Assembly: GCA_963556145.1 (NCBI GenBank)
Contig: OY744473.1
Coordinates: forward strand, 1,364,001 to 1,428,000
Direction of reading: 5' to 3'
Length of the DNA: 64,000 nt
Source of the DNA: Hygrocybe punicea
Lineage: Eukaryota; Basidiomycota; Agaricomycetes; Agaricales; Hygrophoraceae
The position numbers were made by a program, and so were the translations under genes. Positions within the stretch are counted from its first letter, which is position 1. Each line of letters opens with the position of its first letter. Under the pieces are notes generated by a model. That model worked only from the letters and a program-made list of their open reading frames with translations. It had not been told where the DNA came from and did no database searches. Positions 12,144-23,607 of this stretch are shown in pieces.

Positions 12144-14392
12144 TGGAGAACGACTCTCCGGACCTCAAGGGGAAAGGCTCAGGAGGAGCCGCGGCTGGGA
12201 GGGAGAAGCTGGGAAAACCCTGGATAGATGACTAAGCTACTAACAGGAAAGGGAAAGACTATCTAAGGGTCCTCGGGGTCCTAGGGGCTCGCAGCACCTG
12301 CTGCAGGTACCCCCCTCCGAAATGGTGTGTGCCCTCACACACATCTCCTGCCTCTGACTCATCCGTATCCTCCACAAAACTCTACCCAATCATCTACTAT
12401 CCTCACTATCACCGGGGCTAGCCCAGGCCCAAAAATCGGATCGGGGTCGCCACGCAAAGGATGCATCATCTCGGTGAGCACCCCTAAAAAGGTCTTGTGG
12501 TTCGGGGAGAGGTTGAGGAGACTGTAAAATTGTGGGTCTTCTTCCGATCCCCAGGCAAGTTCGGCAATCTGGCAAGTATGGGAGATATCCTCTGGGAGAG
12601 GTTTGTTAAGGGCATATGCGAAGCCGGTTCGAACTGGTTCGTAGTGCTGGGGTGGTGGTTCCTCTTCTATCGTTTGGGTACCAGCGTCTACAAGTCGTGG
12701 GGGTGGTGGGACCGGTGGGGTAACTTCAGTGGGGGCTGGTTGGTGGGGGTGCTGTATGGCTGGGCTTGGGAAAGGGCAACGGGCGTGACGTTGGGGTAAA
12801 AGGCGATGATTGCGGCAGCGGGTGCTGCTCCATGGTCGAGCACCTGTACGTAGGTCAGAAAAATCTCATCTATGTACACTATAAAGTTGGGAGGCGGAAA
12901 CGGGGGTTAATGGTGGTACTGGGGGGGTATATCACGCTGTGGCTTTTCTGGGCGTGTGTCCTGGGGCTCTGTTTGGGTACGGGACATCTGTGGGGCCATT
13001 CATGGTGCGTTTTGGGGCATGTAGGACATATGGGGTGTGTGTGAAGCCATTTGCAGCGTGTTCTGGGGCATTGTTGACGTGGCGGTCACGGTTGGGCTCA
13101 GCCAGGGTTCGTTTGGGCATATGGACACTCATGTCATCTGTTCCTGGGTCGACAGGGATGGGGCCAGGTGTTGGGAATGCAGTGGGGGCCTTATCGACAT
13201 GTTTTGGGGTGTGGTTGACGTGTTTTGCGGTGCCGTTGGACTTCGGGGACTTGGTATGGGCTTTATCAACGCGTTCTGGGGTGGTAACGGGGTGTGGGGC
13301 ATGTATCGACGTGTCGGCATTGGTGGTGATGTGGCGGTTGCGGATGGGTTTGGCTGGGGCTCGTTTGTGTACACGGTTGCTCGCGTTGGCGGTTTCTGGG
13401 TCGACAAGGGCAGGGCTGAGTGTTGGTGTTGAAGTCTGGGTGGTCGCAACACGTTTTGGGGCGATGGGGCTAATTCAGGCGATGGCGGTGGCTTTTGGGC
13501 GAGTGGTGACGTGGCAGTCATGTTGGGCGACAGTGGGCTTGTTGGGGTGCGTGCGGATGGCATTGGGGCCTGCGAGATGGTAGACGGGGTTGCCGTTGAT
13601 GCTGTGGGGACTTGGGGCATGGTTGCGAGGGTGGGGGATGCGAATGGCGTCGCATTTGTGGTTGGTCGTGCGTTTTCTGCCTGTGGTGAGTCCTGAGCCC
13701 TTTTTTCGAGGTGCGTACCTTCCATTGCTCAATGGAGCACCTGCCGTGCTTGTTTTTCTTTCTGTCTCTTCTTTTCCTTCACCTTTTTCTCCATGTTTTT
13801 CTCTTTCTCCTCACGTTTTTCTGCTAAACACTTTTGTAGCTCTTGTATCCGCACATCGCGTTCCACGTGGAGTTCTTTTTCCGTCTTCATAAGCCTCGGG
13901 TCGCGTTTTCTTGGTGCCATAGTGTAGTTGTGTAGTTATAAGTCGTATGAACAGGAGTGGTCAGGGCAAAGAGATAATTCGGGCATGTGAAAAAAAAAAG
14001 TGAGACTAAATTTGCAGGTAAGGAAATAAAACGGAATGAGAAAAACAAAAGATAACGGATATCAATGATAAGTGAGACGGGCGAGGGGAGAGTGTCGACT
14101 TTGTTGTGCTTCATTTGCACGTCCTGTCAATTTCCTGGTTGAGTTCCTTCAGTGTTCGAAATTTCGTGTTTTGGTCCTTTCGAGATCTGGTCCTATGGCT
14201 GCGTGGCTCGAATCCCCGTCATCACCACATTGGAGAATGACTCTCTGGACCTCAAGGGGAAAGGCTCAGGAGGAGCCGCGGCTGGGAGGGAGAAGCTGGG
14301 AAAACCCTGGATAGATGACTAAGCTACTAACAGGAAAGGGAAAGACTATCTAAGGGTCCTCGGGGTCCTAGGGGCTCGCAGCACCTGCTGCA
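12144..14392 (-). mobile_element. Non-autonomous LTR retrotransposon nested in the 820-bp repeat
   Basis: Direct repeats of 162 bp (12144-12305 and 14231-14392), nearly identical, with TG...CA ends on both strands. The only ORF reads on the minus strand, making 14231-14392 the 5' LTR. Next to it, three bases away, the minus strand reads TGGTGATGACGGGGATTCGAGC (14206-14227), which starts with TGG like a PBS and resembles the complement of a tRNA acceptor and T-arm. The 1.9-kb interior encodes only the gag-like ORF; no protease, reverse transcriptase or integrase is present, so it would need a partner element to move. Confidence 0.75.
13129..13920 (-). pseudogene. Gag-like basic coiled coil plus Pro/Ser/Thr-rich ORF
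   Basis: On the minus strand the ORF starts MAPRKRDPRLMKTEKEL at 13920 with about 60 residues that are highly charged (runs of K and E, likely coiled coil). It meets one TGA (13729-13731), then continues in the same frame to 13129 as about 198 residues rich in P, S, T and A. Position behind the PBS-like site and absence of other ORFs suggest a structural (gag-like) protein of the non-autonomous element. No zinc knuckle is visible. The single TGA could be a former CGA. I do not recognise a named family. Confidence 0.4.
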
Positions 14393-15046
14393 GTGGCGTG
14401 TTCAAAACAGTCGGCGATGTTTTTGGCGTATACGTAGCACTTTGTAGAAGGAATGCAAAGTTTAATAGAGCACAGCGGAGCTATCACATGGAAAGCGCAG
14501 TAAAGAGGTGATATGATAGACTGGAATCGGGGGTATACAAGACATCTCTCTAGTATGTAAACTATAGAGGGTATTTATGCGAAGTTGGTTGTTAGGACAA
14601 TAAAGGCAAGACAAATAGATGGTGTGCGACGGAACTATGGTGCAATAGGGATGAAATGGAACTGAAACAAAGGGTATAGCACCATGCGAAGCAATTTCCA
14701 AAATATGTAGAGGATAGGAGCTATAATGTTTGACATAAGTGAAACATGTTGCATAAAGACTTCCCTGGAACCGGAACAGAATCGGAATGGAATAGGGTGA
14801 ATGGTATAAGGGTGGGTGATGTCAGAGAGGCTCGAAATATGTTTCCGAAGGGGCCGAAGAGCTCTGAAGAAAATCGCCGTAATGTCAAAGTATCACCCAT
14901 ATCGCGTGCATATCGCAGTCGCATCACAATGGAGATACATATAAATCGGGATGTTTCACAGTGAATCGCAGCATAATCGCAGCATGTCAAGGCTAGAATA
15001 GGTCCAATAGAACATTTCCATGCTTAGGGACGAGCGCTGCGTATCA

Positions 15047-15419
15047 CGCTGCCAGTGGGTGGTCACAGTCATGGTCATGGTTGTTGCCCCACTGCTACTG
15101 CCAATTGTGACATTGTGGCTGCTGCTTCCAGTTGGCAGTGGTGGCCAACGTCATCCCACAGCCATCACTGCCAGTGGGTGGTGGGTCGTTGTTGTTGTCC
15201 TGCTGCTGCTGCCAGTTCGTGGTGGTGACAGCCATCATCATTGTTGTCACCCTGCTCACTGCTGCCAGTTGGCAATGCTGTTGGCTGCCATCATCATTAT
15301 CTTGCTTGCTGCTGCTAGTTGGCAGCAGTCATCATTGCAGTCATTGTCATCATAGTTGTCCTACTGCCAGTTGCCAGTCATGGTGGCTGTTGTCATTGTC
15401 GTCCTGCTGCTGTTAGTGT
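15047..15419. repeat. TGCTGCCAGTT minisatellite, first block
   Basis: Tandem degenerate units containing CTGCTGCCAGTTGGCAGTGGTGG and CATCATTGTTGTC words. Open frames on either strand (for example 15020-15355 and 15132-15416) arise because the unit lacks stops and are not counted as genes. A related block lies at about 16595-16850, and a GTTGTTGGGC relative occupies 57850-58400, in each case beside one of the 820-bp repeats. Confidence 0.6.
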
Positions 15420-15599
15420 TGGGGAAGTTTGGTCTCAGACTGACCCAAACCCGGTTTAGACCAAACTGAAACCAGCGGTTTCAGTTTTGGTTTGGGAAAT
15501 TTTGGCTGAGACTGAACTGTTCAGTCTCCGGTTTGGAGATTTGGCTGTGGGCCGAAACAGTTTCAAACTGAGTTTGAACTGCAAACTGATATTCCCCAG
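15420..15599. mobile_element. Small MITE-like element between TGGGGAA ends
   Basis: About 180 bp bounded by TGGGGAAGTTT and ATATTCCCCA and rich in GGTTT and AAACC words that pair internally. A diverged, apparently 5'-truncated relative lies at about 16430-16590 (GGTTTCGGTTTTGGTTTGGGAG, ending AACTTCCCCA). The target duplication is not clear. Confidence 0.45.
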
Positions 15600-15653
15600 T
15601 TGGGCACTTGGCTGACTTCCAAAGTCACCAAGACACCTCTGCAACCACCAACA

Positions 15654-16212
15654 ATGCCTACAACGTATGCCAAACGAGGTCGACGAAGCACCCAAGGTCA
15701 ACAAAATGGGCGACAGGGAGTATCCTGCTGCCCACATAAGTTTCATGTTTTATTTTAATTTTATTCAACACTAACTAACTTCACTTCAGTTACCGGTCAA
15801 TGGCCCCACTACCACCACCACTACCACCACCACTACCACTATGATGACGATGATGATTGCCACCACGATGGCCATGACCACCAGGACAGCCATGTTGGAT
15901 GGTCACAACATTGCGTCCAAGATGCACATGCATACAAAGGAACATGAATGGGATGGAGTGGCAGTCAACAAGATGGAACGAGCGGTGGGGGGGTTGTGCA
16001 TCCACCACTCCTTTGAGGTATGTTCTTTCATTGATTTTTCTATTGATTTTTTTTGTACATAACAGAACACAGCACCATACCACCACCACCACCACCACAG
16101 AAAAAGGCCAATGCAGCCAATGCAGGGTCAACCCACCCATCGTCATGCATATGATGCGCCTGGACACCCACGCGAAGAGGTTACTATGCCACCACCACCA
16201 TGCATCCACTGA
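15654..16212 (+). CDS. Putative three-exon Thr/His/Pro-rich protein
   Basis: An ATG at 15654 starts MPTTYAKRGRRSTQG. Exon 1 (15654-15719) is followed by a 70-bp intron (15720-15789, GTATCC...CTTCAG with a CTAAC branch site), exon 2 (15790-16017), a 48-bp intron (16018-16065, GTATGT...AACAG) and exon 3 (16066-16212). All joins keep frame. The product is about 147 residues: a basic N-terminus, a Thr/Met-rich middle with a long run of threonine codons, then NTAPYHHHHHHRKRPMQPMQ and a Pro-rich end. Sequence after the stop (16213-16300) is a degenerate duplicate of the exon 3 end, so the gene may have been longer. Function unknown. The basic start and repeat-rich body resemble the gag-like and Asp-rich ORFs elsewhere in the window. 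Confidence 0.35.
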
Positions 16213-16594
16213 AAACAACCAATGCAGGTGCAACCTGCCTGTCATTGCATGCACAATGCATATGACATGTCTGGACAGCCCTGTGAAGAGTCACGCATAC
16301 GGCTCAATGCCTGCGCAACGTGTGCCAGCACCCCAGCACCCCAATCACACCTCACACACAGGTTGGCCATGTCAATTGACGTGTGCAACACTGTTGCAAG
16401 GTCAGAATGGTGCAGGGTGACTGACCACCCAGCGGTTCACAGTTCAAACCACATTTGGACCGAAACCATACCGATGTAAACCATTTACGTTGGTTTCGGT
16501 TTTGGTTTGGGAGTTTTGGCAGGAACAGAACCGTTCGATTTCGGTTTGGGGCAAAAAGGCTGAAAACCAGACCCAACCGAACTTCCCCATCAAT

Positions 16595-16850
16595 AGCTGC
16601 AGTTGGTGGTGGTGACACCAGTCATCATCATCATTGCCTTGCTTGCTGCTGCCAGTTGACGGTGCTGGTGGTTGCCATCATCTTTGTCTTGCTTGCTGCT
16701 GTCAGTTGACAGTGGTTGTGGTTGTGGTCATTGTCATTCTACTGCCAGTTGGCAGCAGTGGTGGCCATCATTGTCATCTGACTGCTGCTGCCAGTGGGCA
16801 GTGGTCATAGTTGCCACCATCCTGCTGCTGCTGCTAGTGTGAAAAATATA
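16595..16850. repeat. TGCTGCCAGTT minisatellite, second block
   Basis: Same kind of unit as 15047-15419 (GCTTGCTGCTGCCAGTTG, GGTGGCCATCATTGTC). It is separated from the first block by the MITE-like element, the three-exon gene and the second MITE-like remnant. 16860-17170 after it has no convincing gene. Confidence 0.5.
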
Positions 16851-17175
16851 AATGTGTTGGATTTATATATGTTTTGAGCTCATGCATGGACCATTGGCAA
16901 AGTTTGGCAAAATGGAGTGCCAAACATTGTCACTTTCCACTTTCGGTAAGTTCTGACTTAGCCACTGAAGTACTGACCTTTGACCACAGACATGACAACA
17001 TGACAACAGGGAAGATGGTGTCAACAAGAAACAATAAGGAGAGGTGTGAGAACACCCAAGCTGATAAGATACATACCAAACTGCCTCACCATCCCTAATC
17101 CCCACCAACCAGGGCAGGATGGCACATAGAAGACGATGCCACCACCACTGCCAACTTGCTCCAGTTCATTGACAT

Positions 17176-17860
17176 TCCACCTCAGTCCACCACTATTGTA
17201 CATCTAGTTAGATGTAACATAACAGTATGTTGTGTTCCATCTAAGTGTTCTACCAGGCCTGGTCTTCCCAGGGACCATTTATTAGTCCCAGGGATATTTC
17301 ACCCATGGGATATATTTTCAGACCAAGGCTAAAATGGGACACTTTCAAAAGAGGCCCAGGAGATGATTAAATATCCCAAGGGATAATTTTAAAAGAGAAC
17401 CATGGTCTAAATATAAGTACCATGGGATTCTAGAGCTTATATTTGGCTAAAGTAAGGGACAATATATATTTCAAGAAGCTACCAAATCTTAGTCCAAGGG
17501 ATATGTTACCAATGCAGAAGAAGACTGTGGGACATTAACTGGCACACAAATGTGTCCCATGGGACATTTAGTCTACTATGAATATTTCTCATGGGATACT
17601 TTGATTTTGAGGAAATATACTATAGGACATTTATTTGACCATGAATATTTCCCATGGGATGTAAATGTGTTCCATGGGATGCTTCCATTATATTGAACTT
17701 ATACCACGGGACCTTTATTCTACTGTAGATATGTCCCATGGGATACTTACTATTATACCATGGGACATTTATTCTACCGTTGATTTATCCCATGGGCTAT
17801 TTCCATTTCTTCAAATTATACCATGGGACATTTATTCTACTGTAGATATATCCCATGGGA
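17176..17860 (+). repeat. Left arm of a 0.69-kb inverted repeat
   Basis: Reverse-complementary to 22908-23607 with high identity (both contain TTCCATCTAAGTGTTCTACC, the pair CCCAAGGGATAATTTTAAAAG, and GTTCAAATTATACCATGGG-type words, allowing for strand). The arms are 5 kb apart and enclose the CCCATGGG satellite extension, two Asp-rich gene copies and the 44-bp satellite. They may be the ends of one element or two members of a dispersed repeat. Confidence 0.65.
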
Positions 17861-18285
17861 CATATAGAATATCCCATGGGACATATAGAATATCCCATGG
17901 GATACTTATCTTGTCTTAGAAAATAGCCCATGGGACATGTAGAATATCCCATGGGATATTTGCCTTACCTGAGAAAAGCCCATGGGACATGTAGAATATC
18001 CCATGGGATACTTATCTTGTCTTAGAAAACAGCCCATGGGACGTAGAACAATCCTTGGGATACTTTTACTATTACAGAAACAGCCCATGGGACATGAAAA
18101 ATATTGCTTGGGATATTTACGTTACCCAAGAAAAAGCCCATGGGACACATAAAATATCCCTTGGGATATTTACTTTACCCACAAAAAAGCCCATGGGACA
18201 TATAAAATATCCCTTGGGATACCTTTGTTATTGCAGAAACAGCCCATGGGACATGTAAAATATCCCAAGGGATATTTACTTTAAT
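17640..18285. repeat. CCCATGGG palindrome satellite
   Basis: At least 15 copies of CCCATGGG (or CCCTTGGG and CCCAAGGG variants) separated by 15-45 bp of AT-rich spacer such as ACATATAGAATAT and ATACTTATCTTGTCTTAGAAA. Units of about 55-60 bp are clearest from 17850 to 18270. The part before 17860 is also in the right inverted arm (22908-23100); the remainder is unique to the left side, so the array expanded inward from the arm. Confidence 0.75.
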
Positions 18286-18299
18286 ATTATGAACTTGTC

Positions 18300-19960
18300 A
18301 CTCACATTCGATTCATGATTATATGGACTTTTGATTGTCTAGCCACAATGCAAAGATCCAAATCCATTTGGCTACAACACATTCCCTGCACCACCAACTA
18401 CCAGGCACTTGTCTGGAACACAATGTACACCTTCCCTAGTACCCCTAGAATTAATTTTAGATTTTTCAGACCTGTAGTCGCAAAGTTAGGTGTTTAAGGT
18501 CCATTTTTGGCAGAGGCATAGAATGCATTGTGAATATCTCCCGATATAAAATAAAATAAAATACAAAAACTCCCTGTGGGGTAGGTATAGCATACTTATA
18601 TCTCTTCAGGGTCTTGCCCTGGCCATTGAGGTGCTGTAGTACATGTAATAATAATAAGAAAATCCAGCCACCCTTCCCTATATGGCAACTCGACCCCGTT
18701 TGGGATATCGGCAAATCCCGGTTGAAATTCTCGCGCGCGAGTTCAACAAGACATGTCATTTTCAACAACGACGTAACAACGGGTGCGGATGCCACAGCAC
18801 CCTAGGTAAGTCTTCTATTCATGTTTTTCATTTATTCCACTAACTACCTAAATACTTTTAGGTTTTTTTCCCGCACCCTTGTGCCAAATGAACATGAACA
18901 AGGCCAACAAGTGGACGTGGATGCGGGCGACAAGGAGGGAGGAAACAGCCCAGAACAGGGACGACGAGAATGAGGAAGACGGGGTAAACGAATGAACGTG
19001 ACCACGGCGCGAAAGGGGAAGACGACGGCAACGGGAACAGGAACCACGACATGGACGAGGAAACGAAGATGACCGGGATGGGGGAACAAGACGACGAGGA
19101 CCACAGAACCTGAGACAACAAGGATGACGACGATGGGGACGATGACGACAAGGACAGCAAGCATGGGAACAGGGACGGGAGCAACGGACGACAGAAACGA
19201 GGACAACCGGGATGATGACGAGGACAATGGAGACTGGGACAACGAGGATGACAGCAACAGGGACAACGAGGACGGAAATGGCAAGGACAGGACGGCAAAT
19301 GGGATGGCAACAACAACACGAACGGATCAGGGCCACACGGTAACGACAACGACAACGACGGGGATGGTGATGACAATGACAATGACGGGGACTGGGACCA
19401 CGACAATGGCAACGATGAGGACAGGGACAGCGAGGACAGCGGGGACGGGGACAAGGATGAGGACAAGGACGATGAGAACGGGGACGGGGATGACGGCAAG
19501 GACAGGGACAGGGACGAAAACGACGAACACGAGGACGACAGGGACGGGGATGGGGATGACAACGACAACGACAATGACGACAGGGATGGGGACAAGGATG
19601 GGGACAAGGACGGGGACAAGGGCAAGGACGCGGAGGGGCGTGGACACCAGGGGAACACCGGTATGTACTTTTGTTAGTCCGTCCCTTTCCTCCTTTCCCC
19701 TCATCCTCCTCCATCCTCCATCCCCTTCTCCCCCTGACTGTCTCCTACCCCTTATCCCCCTTCCTAACCTGCCCCTTCTCCCCCTGCTTATATGCTGTCC
19801 ATCCACCATCCCCACCTCCCATCCACCTCCTGCCCCTTCTCCCCCTGCCCACCCCCTGCCATCCCCCCTCTCCTCTCCTCTCCTCCACCTCCCTGTCTCT
19901 CCCCTGATAAAGTAGAATACCATGTATTTAAGTAAAATAATTGTTTAATTTGCTATATCT
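18300..19960 (+). pseudogene. Asp-rich minisatellite gene family, copy A
   Basis: A conserved 5' region (18300-18805) is shared with copies B, C and D. The frame starting at the TTG near 18614 holds FPIWQLDPVWDIGKS and VIFNNDVTTGADA and ends in TAG where other copies have CAG. It is followed by a 56-bp intron (18806-18861, GTAAGT...TTTTAG, branch CTAAC). Downstream, 18880-19660 is a degenerate array of GAC/GAT, GGG, AAC and GAG triplets. Read in the acidic frame it gives D/G/N/E-rich protein; the other frames give T/M/A-rich or, on the minus strand, Pro/Ser/Arg/Val-rich ORFs of up to 288 codons that are artefacts of the repeat. A GTATGTAcTTTTGTTAG stretch (about 19660), a pyrimidine-rich tract (19675-19905) and an AT-rich tail follow. 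The exon 1 stop and frame breaks suggest a decayed copy. Confidence 0.45.
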
Positions 19961-19964
19961 ATTT

Positions 19965-21150
19965 TGGCAGAGGGCTCAAATGCATTGTGAATAGCGCTCT
20001 CTGTAGGCTGAAATAAAATACAAAATTTACTCTACTTGTGGGTATGGGATACTTACATCCCTGCAGGGCCTTGCCCTGGCCATTCAGGTGTTATACAGCA
20101 TGTAATAGCATTAAGAAAATCCAGCCACCTGTACCAATATGGCAATTCGGCCCCGTTTAGGAAATCGGCAAATGCTGGTTGAAATTCTCGCACGAGTTCA
20201 TGCCACGTCACTCTTCATCTTGACTTCGATGGGCACGCTAAGTGTTCATTTTATGTTTCTTTGTTTACCCTACTAACTACTTCCACATAGTTTTCAGGTC
20301 CTTTCCGGCAACGTCGCGTCAGATGACCGCGACAACTCACACCAACAGCAACACCAGGACGGAAACCAGCAACGCGACGCCCATAAAAGAAATGACACGG
20401 ACGACGACCGTGAACGCGATGGGTCCAGGAACGGCGACCACGAGGACCGGAACGACGACCACGGGGATGGCAACGACAACAGCGGGGACCGGAACGAGGA
20501 CCACGGGGACGGCAACGACGACAGCAAGCACAGGAACGGCGACAACGTGGATGGCAACGACGAGATTGGGGACGGCAACAATGAGAACGGGGACCGGAAT
20601 GATGAGAATGGGGACCGGAGCGACGAGAACAGGGACCGGAAACATGGCAACGGGGATGGAAATGACAGTGGGGACCGGAACGATGAGAATGGGGATGGCA
20701 ATGACGGACACGGGGACCGTAATGACGAGAACGAGGACGACGATGGGAGACAGATGGGGATGACCCAGATGCGGACGCAATCGACGATGATGAAGACCCA
20801 GACAATGAAGACCCAGATGTGGATGACGGCGACGAAGAAAAGGATCACAACAGTAAGTCGTCGCTGTTTTTTTGCCTATTTTATGTACTACTAATGCCTT
20901 GCAGTTGTTACTACGCCGGGACGAAGCCTGCAGCCGCAACGGCAATGGCACCGGCAGCAGCACTGGCAGTGTGTACAGCAGCACCAGCAGCAGCAGGCAC
21001 GACAATGGCAACGGCAACGGCAGCAGCAGCGGTGGTAACGAACCCAACCATCGGGGTGGTTCAGCAACGCGACAAGGGCAGGGTGATTCCCTGCCCTCAT
21101 TATATCATTATTATTTTATTTTGTACCTATTATACATAGTGTGATGAGGG
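19965..21150 (+). CDS. Asp-rich minisatellite gene family, copy B (best preserved acidic frame)
   Basis: The same 5' region as copy A (19965-20230) leads to an acceptor TTTTCAG at 20297. From 20298 the acidic frame is open for about 199 codons: VLSGNVASDDRDNSHQQQ, then repeats of the type GDRNDENGDGND up to DENEDDDGRQ. A one-base shift near 20750 moves into a frame reading DPDADAIDDDEDPDNEDPD and VDDGDEEKDHN, ended by a 52-bp intron (20853-20904, GTAAGT...TGCAG, branch TACTAAT) and a final Gln/Arg/Trp-rich exon to about 21044. No domain is recognisable; such acidic low-complexity protein could bind basic partners, but that is speculation. The exon 1 frame has a TAG, and the donor of intron 1 is altered (CTAAGT), so the 5' end may be dead. 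Confidence 0.4.
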
Positions 21151-22070
21151 CAGGATTCCTGCCCTCGGAATGATTATTATCATCATTGTTGTGTACATTT
21201 ATGAGTCACGTGATTATTGAGACGCGACATGTCACAAGTGATCAACAAACACGTTAAGTCACATGAACAAATAAGTACAAGCCCATCAAACGCGGTTGAG
21301 ATTTTCTCCTTACCTCACAACCACCACTACCACTTTTGATGACACTACAGGATCCTTGGTTATTGTACCGGGCAACAACCAGAGATTCTGGAGTGTCATG
21401 GTCTTAACTGGTAGGTGATTTCCTCAGGCTTTGTTGCTCACGTCTGTTCACTTCACAGGACTACTTGATTATTGTGGTATGTTCTTCTTTTTCACCGGCA
21501 GGTATCTTCTTTGGTATGTTTGCATCCAGATGAGTGATTAATTTGTATTACCCCATTACTGACAGTATCTTTTGTTGAAGTTATCTGTTCAACTTGAATG
21601 AACATTGTGGCATCTCTGCATGCCAACTGTTGGTGTCCGGTCCTCAGAAATGAGTGCTTGTTGCCGTACAGGTCTTCAGGAATGAAAGGGCAGGTGAATC
21701 CCCCTGATTTCCTTGCCAGGCAACCTACTTGTAGTGGGCCTGGTGGCATCATTGAAAGTTGACCAGGTAAGTCTCATTATTACTTTTAAGCCTCCCTTTA
21801 GTGACATTGAGACCAGGTAATATTGCTAGTTTGGTTGATTTCAGTATCCATTTTTGGTTATTTGTTCGAAAAACTTTTGTCAGTATTTTCTTTGCCAGTC
21901 AGTCTTGATCAAGAAGGAGAAGAGCTCCTCCTTTGAGATCAAGACTGAATGGCATTAGTGTCTTGCTGGTTATCTTTTCAGAGGCGTTTGTGAATTCACA
22001 GTAGGGGTACTTGTTGTAATGTTAAGCTTTCAATGTCTTAGAAGGAATTTATTGCATTTTATCGGTGTAA
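21150..22070. other. No recognisable gene
   Basis: Opens with the palindrome GGCAGGATTCCTGCC near 21152. Only short ORFs are present (longest 86 codons at 21492-21752, minus), without similarity I can name. Confidence 0.4.
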
Positions 22071-22079
22071 ACCCTAACC

Positions 22080-22880
22080 CTATGTCACGAGGTCAGCCGT
22101 ATCATGGCTGTCCATTATATCTCTGGCACTGGCCAATCCATGGCCCACAACCAGCCAAAGACCCATTAGGAACAGCCAACCCATGTGTCATGACCAGCCA
22201 ATGTATTCTGAGTCTTGGCCAATGCATATCATATTGACAGCTGATGTAATTAGAGCTGTGGCCATCCCAATGTAACTGGAGCTTTGGCCAACCCATGTTC
22301 CATGACTACACCCAGTACAGTCAGCCAATCCATGTCTCATGGCTAGCCAATAAACGCACAGAGGTCAGCCAATCCATGTTCCATGTCCAGCTGAATACCC
22401 CTTGTGGTCAGCCAATCCATGTTTCATGGCCAGCCAAATTACCCAGTGTGGTTTGGCCAACCCATGTACCATGGCCAGCCAATATACCAAAATCAGCCAA
22501 TCCATGTTGCCAGCTGAAATGCACAGACAAGTCAGCCGACCCATGTTCCATGGCCAGCCAAAATACCCAGGGCTGTCAGCCGATCCATGGTCCATGGCCA
22601 GCCAAAATACCCAGACCGGTCGGCCAATCCATCTCCCATGGCCAGCCAAAATACCCAGACCAGTCGGCCAATCCACCTTTCATGGCCAGCCAAAATACCC
22701 AGGGAAGTCGGCCAAGCCATGTTCCATGGCCAGCCAATATATCCCTCTGCTTCAGCCAACCCATGCCTCTTGGAACATAGTCCCCTCGGCCGAGCCATAT
22801 GCCCTGGAGAAAAATATTGGTCGGCCGAGATTGGCTAGCCCACTCCGAGTGGGAATTGTCCATCTTGGCTGACCCATGTA
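22080..22880. repeat. AGCCAATCCATG/CCATGGCCAGCC tandem satellite
   Basis: About 17 units of roughly 42-46 bp with the pattern GGTCAGCCAATCCATGT, then CCATGGCCAGCCAAAATACC and a variable tail. CCATGG and TGGCCA palindromes recur in each unit. ORFs of 88-178 codons on both strands (for example 22295-22780 plus and 22576-23112 minus) follow from the unit lacking stops and are not called. Confidence 0.75.
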
Positions 22881-22907
22881 TCATGGGAAAGATACGCTGA
22901 AAGGGCT

Positions 22908-23607
22908 CCCCATGGGACATATCTACAGTAGAATAAATGTCCCATGGTATAATTTGAACAAATGGAAATGTCCCATGGGATATATTGATGGTAGAATAAA
23001 TGTCCCATGGTATAATATGAACAAATGGAAACATCCCATGGGCTATATCCACGGTAGAATAAATGTCCCATGGTATAAGTTCAATATAATGGAAGCATCC
23101 CATGGAACACATTTACATCCCATGGGAAATATTCATGGTCAAATAAATGTCCTATAGTATATTTCCTCAAAATCAAAGTATCCCATGAGAAATATTCATA
23201 GTAGACTAAATGTCCCATGGGACACATTTGTGTGCCAGTTAGTGTCCCACAGTCTTCTTCTGCATTGGTAACATATCCCTTGGACTAAGATTTGGTAGCT
23301 TCTTGAAATATATATTGTCCCTTACTTTAGCCAAATATAAGCTCTAGAATCCCATAGTACTTATATTTAGACCATGGTTCTCTTTTAAAATTATCCCTTG
23401 GGATATTTAATCATCTCCTGGGCCTCTTTTGAAAGTGTCCCATTTTAGCCTTGGTCTGAAAATATATCCCATGGGTGAAATATCCCTGGGACTAATAAAT
23501 GGTCCCTGGGAAGACCAGGCCTGGTAGAACACTTAGATGGAACACAACATACTGTTATGTTACATTTAACTAGATGTACAATAGTGGTGGACTGAAGTGG
23601 ACATTCA
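22908..23607 (-). repeat. Right arm of the 0.69-kb inverted repeat
   Basis: Reverse complement of 17176-17860, including three CCCATGG-bearing units. Its outer end lies near GTGGTGGACTGAAGTGGACATTC. 23608-24365 after it has no convincing gene; 23800-24110 only shows purine- and pyrimidine-rich stretches around CTTTTTCCCC and AAAAGGGG. Confidence 0.65.

Larger units (their letters stand above)
11972..15046. mobile_element. 820-bp LTR-like repeat, copy 1, split by a nested element
   Basis: 11972-12143 plus 14393-15046 align end to end with the uninterrupted 57027-57848 (TGAAAGGGTGCACTGCGG at the start, TATCA at the end). The gap between the two halves is exactly the LTR element at 12144-14392. 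TG...CA ends suggest a solo LTR. The 57-kb copy has a 4-bp duplication (CCGT) but this copy has none I can see, so one flank may have been rearranged. Confidence 0.6.

Noticed and set aside
14201..14230. tRNA 3' end (TCGAATCCCCGTCATCACCA).
   Set aside because: No cloverleaf upstream. The spacing to the T-loop is two bases short, and the position next to an LTR fits a primer-binding site.
17640..18285. CRISPR-like array of palindromic repeats and spacers.
   Set aside because: Spacers are themselves repeated, the genome is eukaryotic, and no cas genes are present.
18848..19714. Long ORFs of 266-423 codons on the minus strand in GAC-rich arrays (also 59749-61055 and 20251-21047).
   Set aside because: All frames of such arrays lack stops, and the predicted peptides are simple S/P/R/V repeats. 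Only the frame linked to the conserved exon and intron is considered.
22295..23112. ORFs of 156-178 codons in the AGCCAATCCATG array.
   Set aside because: Tandem-repeat artefacts, open on both strands.
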